Below are positions 19,599-29,124 of a stretch of DNA of 64,000 nucleotides, piece after piece. Position numbers and translations under genes: made by a program. The notes beneath the pieces were generated by a model. That model saw only the letters and a list, made by a program, of their open reading frames with translations. It was not told the origin of the DNA and did no database searches. Location of the stretch: NCBI GenBank assembly GCA_050251635.1, contig JBFWML010000004.1, positions 29,808 through 93,807 of the forward strand, written 5' to 3'. This DNA is from JBFWML01 sp050251635. Its GTDB lineage: Bacteria > Campylobacterota > Campylobacteria > Campylobacterales > SZUA-545. Position 1 is the first letter of the stretch. Each line of letters begins with the position of its first letter.

Positions 19599-22281
19599 TC
19601 TTATCGTGGCCTTTTTTTTCGCGCTGCTACAGACGGGTCTGAATTTTGAAAAAGTGAGCGTCGGCGGGGTTGAAATCGGGCAACTCTACCTCAAGATCGA
19701 TAAAAAATTAATCCTCGAAGCCGAGCATCTAACCCTTGCGCAAACCGGCGAAACGCCCGATCCGGCTGCCATTGTCAGCCAGCTTAGACGCGGTTTTTTA
19801 GCGCTCTATTTTGTCGAACGCATCCACATACAAACCCTTCAAACACCCCAAGGGGCGGTTGAAATTCTCTATGAAGAGGGGCTCTTTTCCGTCAAACACG
19901 AGCGGGGCGAAGCGGTGGTCCAACTGGGCTGGATGGAGCCTGGCGTCGCCTTTGAAATCAAGAGCCTTCGTTATGCGCAGGCCGACCTGACCGCCGAAGG
20001 ACGCGGCTTTTTCAACCCGCTGACGGGCTGGTTTTATGCCGATATCGGCTACGCCTCAACCCCAATCTCCGGCACCCTGAATGCCTGGGGCGATGCGCAA
20101 ACCGCGTCGTTGCGCTTCGGCCAGAACCACTTTGAAGCCGGAGGCGTGGAGGGACGTTTTCAAGGAACCGCCGAAATCGACCTGGATTCAAAGGAGTGGC
20201 GCTTTGAAGGCGACGTCTCCGCGCTGGCGATCGAAGGGGACTTGGTCATCATTGCCCGCGAAGGCAAAGCACGGGCCAGCCTGCTCAACGCCACCGCCAA
20301 AACCCTCGAACCCCTTTCGCGCTACCTTCCCGTAGGCGACAACTACCGGCCGTGGATTTCGGGCAAAATCACCGCCCGTCACTTCGAGGCCAAAGAGTTC
20401 TCCCTCGATATCGATCTATCCAGCGGCAAAGCGCTCTTTGACACCATCTACCTCGACGCCTTCGCCCTCGACGGCGACATCCGCTACCACCCCGATCTGC
20501 CCGCCGCAACCGCCGCCCAGCTGGATGTTTTTATCGCCAACGATTCGTTGCACATCTTTACCCGCGAAGGGCAGTACGAAACGCAGCCCGCCGACGCCTA
20601 TTTGCATATCCACAACCTCTCTTCAAAACAGGGGCGGTTTTTAAACCTGCAGATCGACACGCCGGCTTTGTTCGACCGCTCCATTCAAAACCTCCTGGCC
20701 GCCTACGGCGCCAAAGTCGATATCGAGCAGTACGCCGGCAGCAACCACACGCTTTTTACCCTGCAAATCGATCTTTCCGAAGGCGGCGGCAATATCGCCA
20801 CCTTCGCGTCAGGGCAGGCCAAAGAGGGTTCGCTCAATCTCTATGGCCTTGAGCTGCTCTTTGATGCGGCCGAACTGGAGATTACGGGAAACCGGATCGA
20901 CATCGCGCGCGCGCAGCTCAATCTTCCGGGACTGGGCAGCCTGAGCGCCACGGGCCGGATCGAAGCCGGCGAACGGCGGTTTGATCTGCAAACCCGGTCA
21001 GGACATCTGCGGCTCATGGACGGATTGGCCGTGGATATGCAAGTGGGCACCATGCCGCTTCTGGGCGAGTGGAACGCAACCGCCCTGCGTATGAGCCTGC
21101 CCGATCTGGGGGCAACCCTTCAAAGCGAAGGCGGCCGCACCGAACTTTCGGTAGCCAATCTTGCGGTGCTTAAACCCCACATTCCCCTCATGGAGCTGTT
21201 CAAGTTAAGCGGCGGCACTCTGGGCGTCGTCCATGACCCCGAAGGGCTGAAGGCCAACTTCCAGGTTGACATCGAAAGCCCGATTTTTTACGCCGGAAAA
21301 AGCCCGATCACCCGGGCTTCGGGGCGCTTTGAGAGCGGCGTCGAAGGGGTTTTGCTCAATATTTTGGAGGGACGGGTCGTGGTCGAGAAGGAGCAAGACC
21401 AGATTCGAGCCCGGATCAATCAGCTTGAGGTGGATGTCACCGAGATTGAAAAGTTCTACAAAGCGCGAAAAAAACGCTTCAAGCGCGAAAACGGTTCACC
21501 CTCGGCACTGGATGACAACCGCATCTTCATCTTCGGCAACCAGACGGCGCTGCGCTATCAAGACAAGCGGCTGGCCACCGAATGGTTCTCTTTGCACATC
21601 GACGGCGATCGGCTGGAGGGCCAGATCAAACAGGAGGACTCCGCACTGGCGATCAGCCGCAACAAAAGCGACATTACGCTGCGCGGCGAGAAGCTGGGCG
21701 CAACTTGGGTGCGGGATCTTTCGGGCATCCACATGACGCGGGGCAGTTGGGACTTGACCGCCTACGCCAACCTCAACAACGAAGATCTCTACGGCGTTAT
21801 CCGCATCAACAACGCCGCCTTTAAAGAGGCCCGTTTTATCACCAACGTCATCGCGCTGGTCAACACCCTGCCCTCGCTGGTGCAGTTTCGATCCCCCGGC
21901 TTTACTGCGGAAGGGTTCACGATCGAACGCGGCGTGGTGGAGTTTTATTACGCCTCCGACACGCTGTTTCTCAACGCCGTGCGTTTGGTGGGCACCAATA
22001 CGGACATTATCGCCCAGGGCAGCATCAATCTAAAAACCAAAGAGGTCAATATCTACGCCAGCGTTCAGACCGTTAAATCCGCCAGCAGCCTTATTAGCAA
22101 AGTGCCGCTACTGGGCTACCTGCTGCTGGGCGAAGAGAAGGCGATTTCCAATGTGCTGCACATCACCGGAACGCTGGAAAAACCGGAGGTGAAGAGCGAA
22201 ATCGCCAAGGAGATTATCTTCTACCCCCTAAGCGTTATCGAGCGGACGCTGACCTTGCCCCTGCGGCTGTTTGAGCCCTAA
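19537..22281 (+). CDS. AsmA/YhdP-like large inner-membrane-anchored protein
   Basis: This 914-residue protein has one N-terminal membrane segment (ALSILIFFILIVAFFFALL) and a very long beta-rich periplasmic part. It ends in a YhdP/AsmA-like C-terminal domain (GSINLKTKEVNIYASVQTV, KVPLLGYLLLGEEKAISN). Members of this superfamily (AsmA, TamB, YhdP) are thought to bridge the envelope and carry phospholipids to the outer membrane. I list the GTG at 19537, which has an AGAGAG ribosome site. An ATG at 19561 is the alternative and would shorten the overlap with divergent mltG. It converges with the LolC/E gene 4 bases away. Confidence 0.8.
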   Translation: MVNKIVSAMIKTALSILIFFILIVAFFFALLQTGLNFEKVSVGGVEIGQLYLKIDKKLILEAEHLTLAQTGETPDPAAIVSQLRRGFLALYFVERIHIQTLQTPQGAVEILYEEGLFSVKHERGEAVVQLGWMEPGVAFEIKSLRYAQADLTAEGRGFFNPLTGWFYADIGYASTPISGTLNAWGDAQTASLRFGQNHFEAGGVEGRFQGTAEIDLDSKEWRFEGDVSALAIEGDLVIIAREGKARASLLNATAKTLEPLSRYLPVGDNYRPWISGKITARHFEAKEFSLDIDLSSGKALFDTIYLDAFALDGDIRYHPDLPAATAAQLDVFIANDSLHIFTREGQYETQPADAYLHIHNLSSKQGRFLNLQIDTPALFDRSIQNLLAAYGAKVDIEQYAGSNHTLFTLQIDLSEGGGNIATFASGQAKEGSLNLYGLELLFDAAELEITGNRIDIARAQLNLPGLGSLSATGRIEAGERRFDLQTRSGHLRLMDGLAVDMQVGTMPLLGEWNATALRMSLPDLGATLQSEGGRTELSVANLAVLKPHIPLMELFKLSGGTLGVVHDPEGLKANFQVDIESPIFYAGKSPITRASGRFESGVEGVLLNILEGRVVVEKEQDQIRARINQLEVDVTEIEKFYKARKKRFKRENGSPSALDDNRIFIFGNQTALRYQDKRLATEWFSLHIDGDRLEGQIKQEDSALAISRNKSDITLRGEKLGATWVRDLSGIHMTRGSWDLTAYANLNNEDLYGVIRINNAAFKEARFITNVIALVNTLPSLVQFRSPGFTAEGFTIERGVVEFYYASDTLFLNAVRLVGTNTDIIAQGSINLKTKEVNIYASVQTVKSASSLISKVPLLGYLLLGEEKAISNVLHITGTLEKPEVKSEIAKEIIFYPLSVIERTLTLPLRLFEP

Positions 22282-22285
22282 CGCC

Positions 22286-23497
22286 CTACTCGTGCCGGAG
22301 CGTATCGAGCGCATCGACGCCGCTGGCCTTCCGGGCCGGATACCAGGCCGAAGCCAGCACGATTAAAAACGCCCCCAGAACAATAAACGACAAATCCAGA
22401 CCGGAAAGCTCCAGCGGCAACCGGGCGGTTCCGTAAACATCGGCGGGCAGCGAAACAATATCAAAACTCGAAAGCGCCCAAAGCGAAAGTCCGCCCAGCC
22501 CCAGCCCCAGCACAATCCCGCCCATACCGATCACCGCGCCGAGCAAAAAGAAGATTTTTTGCACCTCGGCCCGGCTCGCGCCCAGCGAGAGCAAAAGCGC
22601 GATCTCCTTGCGCCGGTTCAAAACCGTCATCAAAAGCGACGAGACGATATTCAAGGAGGCCACCAAGATGATCAGCATCAGCACCAGAAAAAGGGCCCGT
22701 TTCTCAAGCTCCAGCGCCGAAAAGAAGTTGCTGTTTTGCTCCCACCAGCCCGTAGCCGCCGCCTGCGGCCCCAAAAACGCTTTGATCGCTTCAATATCCG
22801 CCATGGGGTTGTCGCTGTGAATATGAATCCCGTGTATACGCCCGGCTTCAAGACCCAAAACGGCCCTTAGATCCTCAAGACGGACATAAAAATAGGCCTT
22901 ATCATAGGCAATCAGACCCGATTCAAAAACGCCCTGAACGCTAAAGCGCTTCATCACCGGCGTCATCGAAAGCCCCACCGGTTGCGTCCGGGTAAAAACC
23001 AGCAAAAGCTTTTCCGATTCGCTCAGGGCATAATGGTCATACAGCCCCCGTCCGGCCAGCGCTTCAAAGGGCGCATAAACCCGATCGCCGATCGCGCGGT
23101 CAACCACTTTGTTCACGTGGCGCTCCCGCTCAAAATCGACGCCAAAAACGATATTGCCCTCCATCAGCGCTCCCTTGCGGCTGATGGCTTGAGCGCGAAG
23201 ATAGGGACTGAAGCGAAAGTCGGGAAACCGGGCTTCCAAAGCGGCAAGTACCGCCTCATCCATCGTTTCCGAGAAGCGGGGCTGAACGGTAATGGGGTAG
23301 TTCATCACAAAGAGCTTCTCCCGAAACTCCCGGTCAAATCCGTTCATGATCGCCATGGCGACAATCAGAACCATCACGCCCACACCCACCCCCAAAAACG
23401 CCAGCAAAGCGGCAATGGAGATAAAGGGCTGACTGGGATCAAAACGCAGATAACGCCGGACGATAAAGCCGACAATCCCCCGCCGCTCGTTTAACAA
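22286..23497 (-). CDS. LolC/LolE-type lipoprotein-releasing ABC transporter permease
   Basis: This 403-residue permease has an N-terminal membrane helix (about residues 22-50), a large periplasmic domain (residues 51-270) and three C-terminal helices, the MacB/LolCE topology. The MNGFDREFREKL motif after helix 1 and the C-terminal LASAWYPARKASGVDALDTLRHE match the LolC/E family. It extracts mature lipoproteins from the inner membrane for transfer to LolA. The ATPase LolD is not adjacent. Many Campylobacterota have a single permease (LolF type), so calling it C or E would be arbitrary. Confidence 0.9.
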   Translation of the reverse strand: MLNERRGIVGFIVRRYLRFDPSQPFISIAALLAFLGVGVGVMVLIVAMAIMNGFDREFREKLFVMNYPITVQPRFSETMDEAVLAALEARFPDFRFSPYLRAQAISRKGALMEGNIVFGVDFERERHVNKVVDRAIGDRVYAPFEALAGRGLYDHYALSESEKLLLVFTRTQPVGLSMTPVMKRFSVQGVFESGLIAYDKAYFYVRLEDLRAVLGLEAGRIHGIHIHSDNPMADIEAIKAFLGPQAAATGWWEQNSNFFSALELEKRALFLVLMLIILVASLNIVSSLLMTVLNRRKEIALLLSLGASRAEVQKIFFLLGAVIGMGGIVLGLGLGGLSLWALSSFDIVSLPADVYGTARLPLELSGLDLSFIVLGAFLIVLASAWYPARKASGVDALDTLRHE

Positions 23498-26074
23498 CTA
23501 CTCCCCTTGGGCAAAAATGCCGCGCTTGGGACCGGACTGGCCGCAGCACTGCTTATACTTCTTACCGCTTCCGCAGGGGCACGGATCGTTGCGGGGCACC
23601 TTTTTTTCGATCGCTCCCGCCGAGGCCTCCTGTGTGCCGTGGGTCAGGCGCATATCCTCCTGCGCTTTTTCCAGATCGGCTTTCATTTTGGCGATCGCCT
23701 GCTCCTGCTCGTCGCTCATGCGCAGCCGCACGCTGTGCAATGTGCGCACAACGGCGGATTTTAGCCGCGCAGTCAGCTCGTTAAAGAGCATAAAGCTCTC
23801 TTTTTTGTACTCCACCAGCGGGTCTTTTTGGTTGTAGCCGCGCAGGCCGATGCCGGTTTTAAGAATATCCATCTGGTAGAGGTGTTCGCGCCACAGCTCA
23901 TCCATGTTCTGCAGGTAGATAATCCGCTCGATCTCGCTTTGCTGTTCGCTGCCCGCCACGCTCATTTTGGCCCGATAGCTCTCCGTAACCGCCGCAGCAA
24001 CCTGCTCGCGCAGTTGCGTGTACTCCAAGCCCTCCAGCGCATCTTTGTTCAGATCGACCTTGAGCTCTTCGCGCAGCGTTTCGCACAATTTATCCAGATT
24101 GAACTCCTCGGCGGGCAACCCTTCTAAAATGGTGCACTCCCCAAAAAGCGCAGCCAGATAGAAGTCGCGGTTCTCTGCCACCTTCTGGCTGACGGGGAAC
24201 TCCGGCTTCATCAAATCGCGGCGGAAGGCGTAAATCAGTTTGCGCTGCGCGTTGGCCACGTCGTCGTATTCGAGCAGGTGCTTGCGCGACTCAAAGTGCA
24301 TCGATTCCACTTTTTTCTGCGCGTTCTCCACGGCGCGGGTCACCATGCCCGACTCGATAAACTCGCCGTGTTTCACCCCCAGCCGCGTCATGATCGCCTT
24401 GATCCGCTCGCTGCCGAAAATCCGCAGCAGGTTGTCCTCAAGACTCAGATAAAAGCGGCTCTCGCCCGGATCACCCTGACGGCCCGCGCGGCCGCGAAGC
24501 TGGTTGTCGATCCGGCGCGATTCGTGCCGCTCGGTGCCGATAATATACAAACCGCCCAAGGCCTTGGTCTCTTCGTCAAGTTTGATGTCCACACCGCGGC
24601 CCGCCATGTTGGTGGCGATGGTGACCATCCCCTTCTTGCCCGCATCGGCGATAATCTGCGCCTCTTTTTCGTGCTGCTTGGCGTTCAGTACGTTGTGGGG
24701 GACTTTAGCGCCCTTGAGAAACTTCGACAGCGCCTCGGATTTTTCGATGCTGATCGTACCCACCAGCACCGGCTGGCCCTTGGCGTGCAGCTCTTTGATC
24801 TTTTCGCCCACCGCTTCAAACTTCTCCTGTTCGGTGCGGTAGATCAGATCGTTTTGATCCTTGCGCGCTACGGGAACGTTGGTGGGAATGGAGATCACAT
24901 CCAGTTTATAAATCTGGCCAAACTCGGTCGCCTCGGTCTGAGCCGTACCGGTCATGCCCGCCAGCTTCTCATAAAGCCGGAAGTAGTTTTGGAAGGTAAT
25001 ATCCGCCAGCGTCTGGCTCTCCTCTTTAATGAGCACGCCCTCTTTGGCCTCCAGCGCCTGATGCAGCCCTTCCGAGTAGCGCCGCCCGGTCGAAAGACGT
25101 CCGGTGAACTCATCAACGATAATCACCTCCCCCTCTTTGACCACATAGTGCACATCTTTTTCAAAGAGGTGGTGGGCTTTGAGCGCCTGATCGAGATGGT
25201 GGGCCAGAATGGCGTTTTCCATATCGTAGAGGTTTTCGACGCCAAAGAGCTCCTGCGCCTTCTCCACGCCGCTGTCGGTCACCATAACGACCCGGTTTTT
25301 TTCATCAACCGTGAAGTCTTCCTCTTTTTTGAGTTTTTTGGCGACCTCGTTGGCCTTGGCGTAGTGGGCCATTTTTCGGTTGGTGGGGCCGGAGATGATC
25401 AGCGGCGTCCTGGCTTCGTCGATCAGGATCGAATCCACTTCGTCCACAATGGCAAAGTGGTGTTCGCGCTGGGTCATTTCCGAGAGCGAATACTTCATGT
25501 TGTCGCGCAGGTAATCAAAACCGTATTCGTTGTTGGTGCCGTAGGTGATGTCGGCGTTGTACTGCGCCTTGCGGTGCTCGCCCAAATCCAGATCGCCGGT
25601 GACAATGCCGACCGTGTAGCCCAAAAAGCGGTAAAGTTCGCCCATCTCGTTGCCGTCGCGGCGGGCCAGATAGTCGTTGACCGTCACCACATGGACGCCC
25701 TTGCCGGTCATGGCGTTGAGCACCACCGGCAGCGTCGCCACCAAGGTCTTGCCTTCGCCGGTCTTCATCTCCGCAATCCGTCCGTCGTGAAGCGCCATGC
25801 CGCCGATGAGCTGCACGTCAAAGTGGCGCATCCCCAGCACGCGGCGGGAGGCTTCGCGGGTAATGGCAAAACTGTCGTTAAGCACCCCCTCCAGCGTCGC
25901 TTCGTTCTCTTTGACCCGGCGGCGCAGTTCGCTGAAGGCGAATTTGAGCGCGGCATCATCCATTGCTTTATATTTTTCTTCCAGCGCGTTGATGGCGGCC
26001 ACCCGTTTGCGATATCGCTTGAGTTCTTTTTCGTTGCGGGTTCCGAGGATTTTGGCGGCAAAATATTTGATCAC
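23498..26074 (-). CDS. secA: Preprotein translocase ATPase SecA
   Basis: This 858-residue motor drives protein export through SecYEG. Walker A is MKTGEGKTLVA (about residue 105), the DEAD-like Walker B is IVDEVDSILIDEARTPL, and the second nucleotide-binding fold ends in QLRGRAGRQGDPG. The C-terminal zinc-binding tail PCPCGSGKKYKQCC, which contacts SecB or lipids, is intact. The length is typical. Its stop is one base after the LolC/E start, so the two genes are probably cotranscribed. Confidence 0.98.
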   Translation of the reverse strand: MIKYFAAKILGTRNEKELKRYRKRVAAINALEEKYKAMDDAALKFAFSELRRRVKENEATLEGVLNDSFAITREASRRVLGMRHFDVQLIGGMALHDGRIAEMKTGEGKTLVATLPVVLNAMTGKGVHVVTVNDYLARRDGNEMGELYRFLGYTVGIVTGDLDLGEHRKAQYNADITYGTNNEYGFDYLRDNMKYSLSEMTQREHHFAIVDEVDSILIDEARTPLIISGPTNRKMAHYAKANEVAKKLKKEEDFTVDEKNRVVMVTDSGVEKAQELFGVENLYDMENAILAHHLDQALKAHHLFEKDVHYVVKEGEVIIVDEFTGRLSTGRRYSEGLHQALEAKEGVLIKEESQTLADITFQNYFRLYEKLAGMTGTAQTEATEFGQIYKLDVISIPTNVPVARKDQNDLIYRTEQEKFEAVGEKIKELHAKGQPVLVGTISIEKSEALSKFLKGAKVPHNVLNAKQHEKEAQIIADAGKKGMVTIATNMAGRGVDIKLDEETKALGGLYIIGTERHESRRIDNQLRGRAGRQGDPGESRFYLSLEDNLLRIFGSERIKAIMTRLGVKHGEFIESGMVTRAVENAQKKVESMHFESRKHLLEYDDVANAQRKLIYAFRRDLMKPEFPVSQKVAENRDFYLAALFGECTILEGLPAEEFNLDKLCETLREELKVDLNKDALEGLEYTQLREQVAAAVTESYRAKMSVAGSEQQSEIERIIYLQNMDELWREHLYQMDILKTGIGLRGYNQKDPLVEYKKESFMLFNELTARLKSAVVRTLHSVRLRMSDEQEQAIAKMKADLEKAQEDMRLTHGTQEASAGAIEKKVPRNDPCPCGSGKKYKQCCGQSGPKRGIFAQGE

Positions 26075-26133
26075 GTCGAGGCACCTTTTCGTTTCTTTCG
26101 GAGGGCGCCCATTCTAACACAGCGGCGGTTAAG

Positions 26134-26139
26134 TAAAAT
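26134..26139 (+). promoter_or_regulatory. -10 box giving a possibly leaderless mRNA
   Basis: TAAAAT stands exactly 7 bases before the ATG at 26147, and there is no ribosome-binding sequence between them. Transcription starting at the usual distance would begin at the start codon itself. Confidence 0.35.
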
Positions 26140-26146
26140 CCCGCCC

Positions 26147-26962
26147 ATGAACTTTGGTAATACGCTCGAAACCCTTTTAAAAACCGCCGATCCCGACGAG
26201 AAATTCGCGCTGTTTGAATCCTTCTACCGCGCCTTTACCCAAGGGGCGATCGAGATAACCTTCGAAGATGATCCGATCGTATTTGCGGAGCCCTCCTACG
26301 CACCGCTGATGCGCACCGTGCCCCTTGGCGGCGTCCGGCGGGGCGGCAGTCTCAAGGAGCCTAAAAACCGTGCGCTTTTGCTGCACTCCGTGGCGCATAT
26401 CGAATACAGCGCGATCGATCTGGCTCTGGATGCGGCCTACCGCTTTCGCGATCTGCCCAAGGATTTCTACGCCGACTGGCTCGCCGTGGCCGACGAGGAG
26501 ATTGCCCACTTTAAAATGCTGCGCGAATTGCTCGCGCGCGCAGGGGTGAAATACGGCGATTTTGAGGTGCATACGGGACTGTTCGAGGCTGCAAAACAGA
26601 CCCAAACGCTCATTGAGCGCATGGCTGTCGTGCCGCGCACCATGGAGGCGGGCGGGCTGGATGCCAACGCCCAGATGCGGCGCAAGGTCGAATCGGTCGC
26701 CGATGACGCGATTATGGCCGATTTTTTAGGGGCGCTCGATGTGATTTTGCGCGACGAGATCGACCACGTCCGAAAGGGCGATCGCTGGTTTAAATACGCC
26801 TGTTTACAGGCCGGATTGGAACCGCAACAAGCCTATGTGCAAATCCTAAGCGATCGCGGCGAGATTAAAAGCAAACGCCAGATGAACGTGGAAGCCCGCC
26901 TCAAGGCGGGCTTTAGCTGCGAAGAGCTGAGCGTGCTGGCGGGCCAAAGGGTGTGCGGCTAG
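26147..26962 (+). CDS. DUF455 family ferritin-like protein
   Basis: This 271-residue protein belongs to DUF455, related to the diiron hydroxylase MiaE and ferritin-like four-helix bundles. The metal-ligand motifs are visible in order: HIEYSAIDLALDAAYR, ADEEIAHFKML (ExxH), and LRDEIDHVRKGDRWF (ExxH). The reaction is not known for this group. The start is the ATG at 26147; the frame stays open far upstream, but that part is antisense to secA and not coding. Divergent from secA; its stop overlaps the convergent WD40 gene by 4 bases. Confidence 0.87.
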   Translation: MNFGNTLETLLKTADPDEKFALFESFYRAFTQGAIEITFEDDPIVFAEPSYAPLMRTVPLGGVRRGGSLKEPKNRALLLHSVAHIEYSAIDLALDAAYRFRDLPKDFYADWLAVADEEIAHFKMLRELLARAGVKYGDFEVHTGLFEAAKQTQTLIERMAVVPRTMEAGGLDANAQMRRKVESVADDAIMADFLGALDVILRDEIDHVRKGDRWFKYACLQAGLEPQQAYVQILSDRGEIKSKRQMNVEARLKAGFSCEELSVLAGQRVCG

Positions 26963-29115
26963 GCCTTTTTGGGCGCGGGCTTGGCAAAGGGGGTGGTTAC
27001 CACGTTGCTTATCAGCGGGTAGCGGAAGAAGTTGGCGCCCTTAAACTCGGCAAACATCTCCAGCAGCTTCTCCTGATCAAAGCGCCGGGTCATCAATTCG
27101 ATCTCGTTGTCCACCCCAAATCGCGCAACGTAGTTTTTCAGGCAGTTGACCCAGTGCTTTTGCTGCATTTTGGCGCCGACGGCCGCAATCTGCTCCAGAT
27201 AGATGGTTTTATAAATCCCCATGGCGCGGTTTTTTGAGAAGGGGTTTTTCAAGAAGGGGCGCATCAGCCTGTCCATCGGCTCAAACTGGTTGCGCGTGGC
27301 ATAGAGGTGCGCAGCTTTAAAGCGCACCGAAAGCATCTCATCAAGGGCTTTGTAGGCGCTTGAGGTGATCAAAAACGGATGCTCCAGCGCCATCTGCATG
27401 GCCGTTCCGTACTGTTTGGCCTTGACGGTTTCGATAAAGCGCTCCACCACCTCCAGCCGCCCGAATTCGATCTTGAGGGCGACCAGTTCGTTTTTGGCAT
27501 TTTCTTTCAAAAAGCGGGCCGGCTCGAAGGCCTCCTCAAAACGGCCCGAAGCCATCAGCGCCAAAAAGCGCTCCTCTTCTTTTTTGATCATCTCCTGATA
27601 GGCGGTTACCGCCGGCGCGCCGCGCAGCATTTTGAACTTCTCGATCAGGTTTGAAAGCTCCGGCCAATCCTTGCGCTCATAGGCGTTTTGCGCCTTGTTG
27701 AAGATCTCCGGACTGCGCATCATCGCTTTAATCACGCCGTCCTTGGCGGGCACCTTGGAAAACAGCATCAAATCTTCGCGCGCCTTTTTCGGATCGGGAC
27801 TTGAACTGTTGAGGTTTTTTACCGCGTCCTTAAAACGCTCCACAAAGCGGTCTTCGAGCAGCTTAAACAGGGGTAGCTTGCGGAAAAAATCCCCTTCGTT
27901 GGCCATATTGTAGGCTTCCATATACTGACCCGATTGAATCAGCTGCCAGAAGGTCATCACCTTCGATGCGTGGCGTACAGTGGCTTCAAAGCGCTTTTGA
28001 TAGGTGGGGTAATCGAGCAAATCGCCCATCGCCTCTTTGGCCAGATCGTTTTTGCCCTGAGCGATCAGCAGCACCGCTTTGGTGTAGCGCTCATTAAAGG
28101 TTTCATCCAGATTGCCCACAATCCCGGTGGCGCTGAATTTGAGGATAGGATTATCCTGCATCATCTGATACATCGCCGACATATCGCGGTTTTGCACCGA
28201 GGTCATAAACTTTTCGCGCTCGGCTCCCATATCCAAAATGGTGACGCGCCCATCCTCAAAGGCAAAGTAGATCGACTCGCCGCGCCGCTTGATGTCGATA
28301 ATCACCGCCTTGGAATTAAACACCGGTTCGTTATCCGGTTCGGCCACGGACAGGTCGATCAGATAAAGATAACCCGCCTTGTCGGAGACAAAACAGAACT
28401 GATCGTCCTTGTCCACATAAATCGCCATCGGCCAGTTCACGGTGGTGATGAGTTCGCGCACCAGATAGCCGTTGATGACATCATAAAGGAGCACTTTATT
28501 ATCCCGCGCGCCCAGCACCACAAACGAAGCGCGGTGCAAGAACCCCATGCAGCCGATCACCTCCTTGTAGGTGTAGCCGCTCAAGAGCGAGTTGCGCGCC
28601 AGATCGAAGATGGTCAACTGTTTTTTAAAGCTGCTGTAGCCGATCATGGAGCCATCGGCGCTGAAGGCCAGAGCGGAGATGTACTCATTGTGCCTGGGGG
28701 CGATCGTCACCAGCTTGGCGGTGTCGGTCCGGTAGATGCAAACCCGGCCGTCGTTGCCGCCCGTGGCCACAAGCGTGCCGTCGGCGGAAAAGGCGGAAAC
28801 CTCCGTTGCCGCCTCGGACCACGCGAGATGGGCCTTTTCCGCGTATTCCATTAATGTGGCGTTGTACTCATACAAAAAAGTTTTGATCGGCTGGGGAAAA
28901 TAAAGACACAGCAGTTGCCCGTCGGCGCTGGAGCTGTTGCCCCGGAAATAGGTGTATTCGACGGGAATCTCAAAGGGCTGGATTTTTAAAGGTTTTCCGC
29001 TGCCGGGATCGACAAAGCGGATGGCCGTCTGGTTGTCGATCAGCGCTACAAGGTGTTCGGAGAGGATGAGATGGTGAATCTCGGCGGGGATTTTAAACTC
29101 CTGACTAAACTCCAT
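26959..29115 (-). CDS. WD40-like beta-propeller plus helical-repeat protein
   Basis: This 718-residue protein has no signal peptide or membrane helix. The N-terminal half (about residues 1-300) is built of WD40-like blades, for example VSAFSADGTLVATGGNDGR, ISALAFSADGSMIGYSSFKK and FVVLGARDNKVLLYD. The C-terminal half (about residues 320-700) is entirely helical, with TPR-like units such as AVLLIAQGKNDLAKEAMGDL and IQSGQYMEAYNMANEGDFFR. I do not recognise a named family or catalytic site. A propeller followed by an alpha-solenoid is the architecture of coat-like scaffolds, so a cytoplasmic scaffold or docking protein is the simplest guess. A GGAG ribosome site precedes the ATG. Confidence 0.78.
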   Translation of the reverse strand: MEFSQEFKIPAEIHHLILSEHLVALIDNQTAIRFVDPGSGKPLKIQPFEIPVEYTYFRGNSSSADGQLLCLYFPQPIKTFLYEYNATLMEYAEKAHLAWSEAATEVSAFSADGTLVATGGNDGRVCIYRTDTAKLVTIAPRHNEYISALAFSADGSMIGYSSFKKQLTIFDLARNSLLSGYTYKEVIGCMGFLHRASFVVLGARDNKVLLYDVINGYLVRELITTVNWPMAIYVDKDDQFCFVSDKAGYLYLIDLSVAEPDNEPVFNSKAVIIDIKRRGESIYFAFEDGRVTILDMGAEREKFMTSVQNRDMSAMYQMMQDNPILKFSATGIVGNLDETFNERYTKAVLLIAQGKNDLAKEAMGDLLDYPTYQKRFEATVRHASKVMTFWQLIQSGQYMEAYNMANEGDFFRKLPLFKLLEDRFVERFKDAVKNLNSSSPDPKKAREDLMLFSKVPAKDGVIKAMMRSPEIFNKAQNAYERKDWPELSNLIEKFKMLRGAPAVTAYQEMIKKEEERFLALMASGRFEEAFEPARFLKENAKNELVALKIEFGRLEVVERFIETVKAKQYGTAMQMALEHPFLITSSAYKALDEMLSVRFKAAHLYATRNQFEPMDRLMRPFLKNPFSKNRAMGIYKTIYLEQIAAVGAKMQQKHWVNCLKNYVARFGVDNEIELMTRRFDQEKLLEMFAEFKGANFFRYPLISNVVTTPFAKPAPKKA

Positions 29116-29124
29116 TAACGCTCC

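Noticed and set aside
24278..26146. Upstream part of an 894-codon frame ending in the DUF455 protein
   Set aside because: This part is antisense to secA and has no family pattern. The real start is the ATG at 26147.
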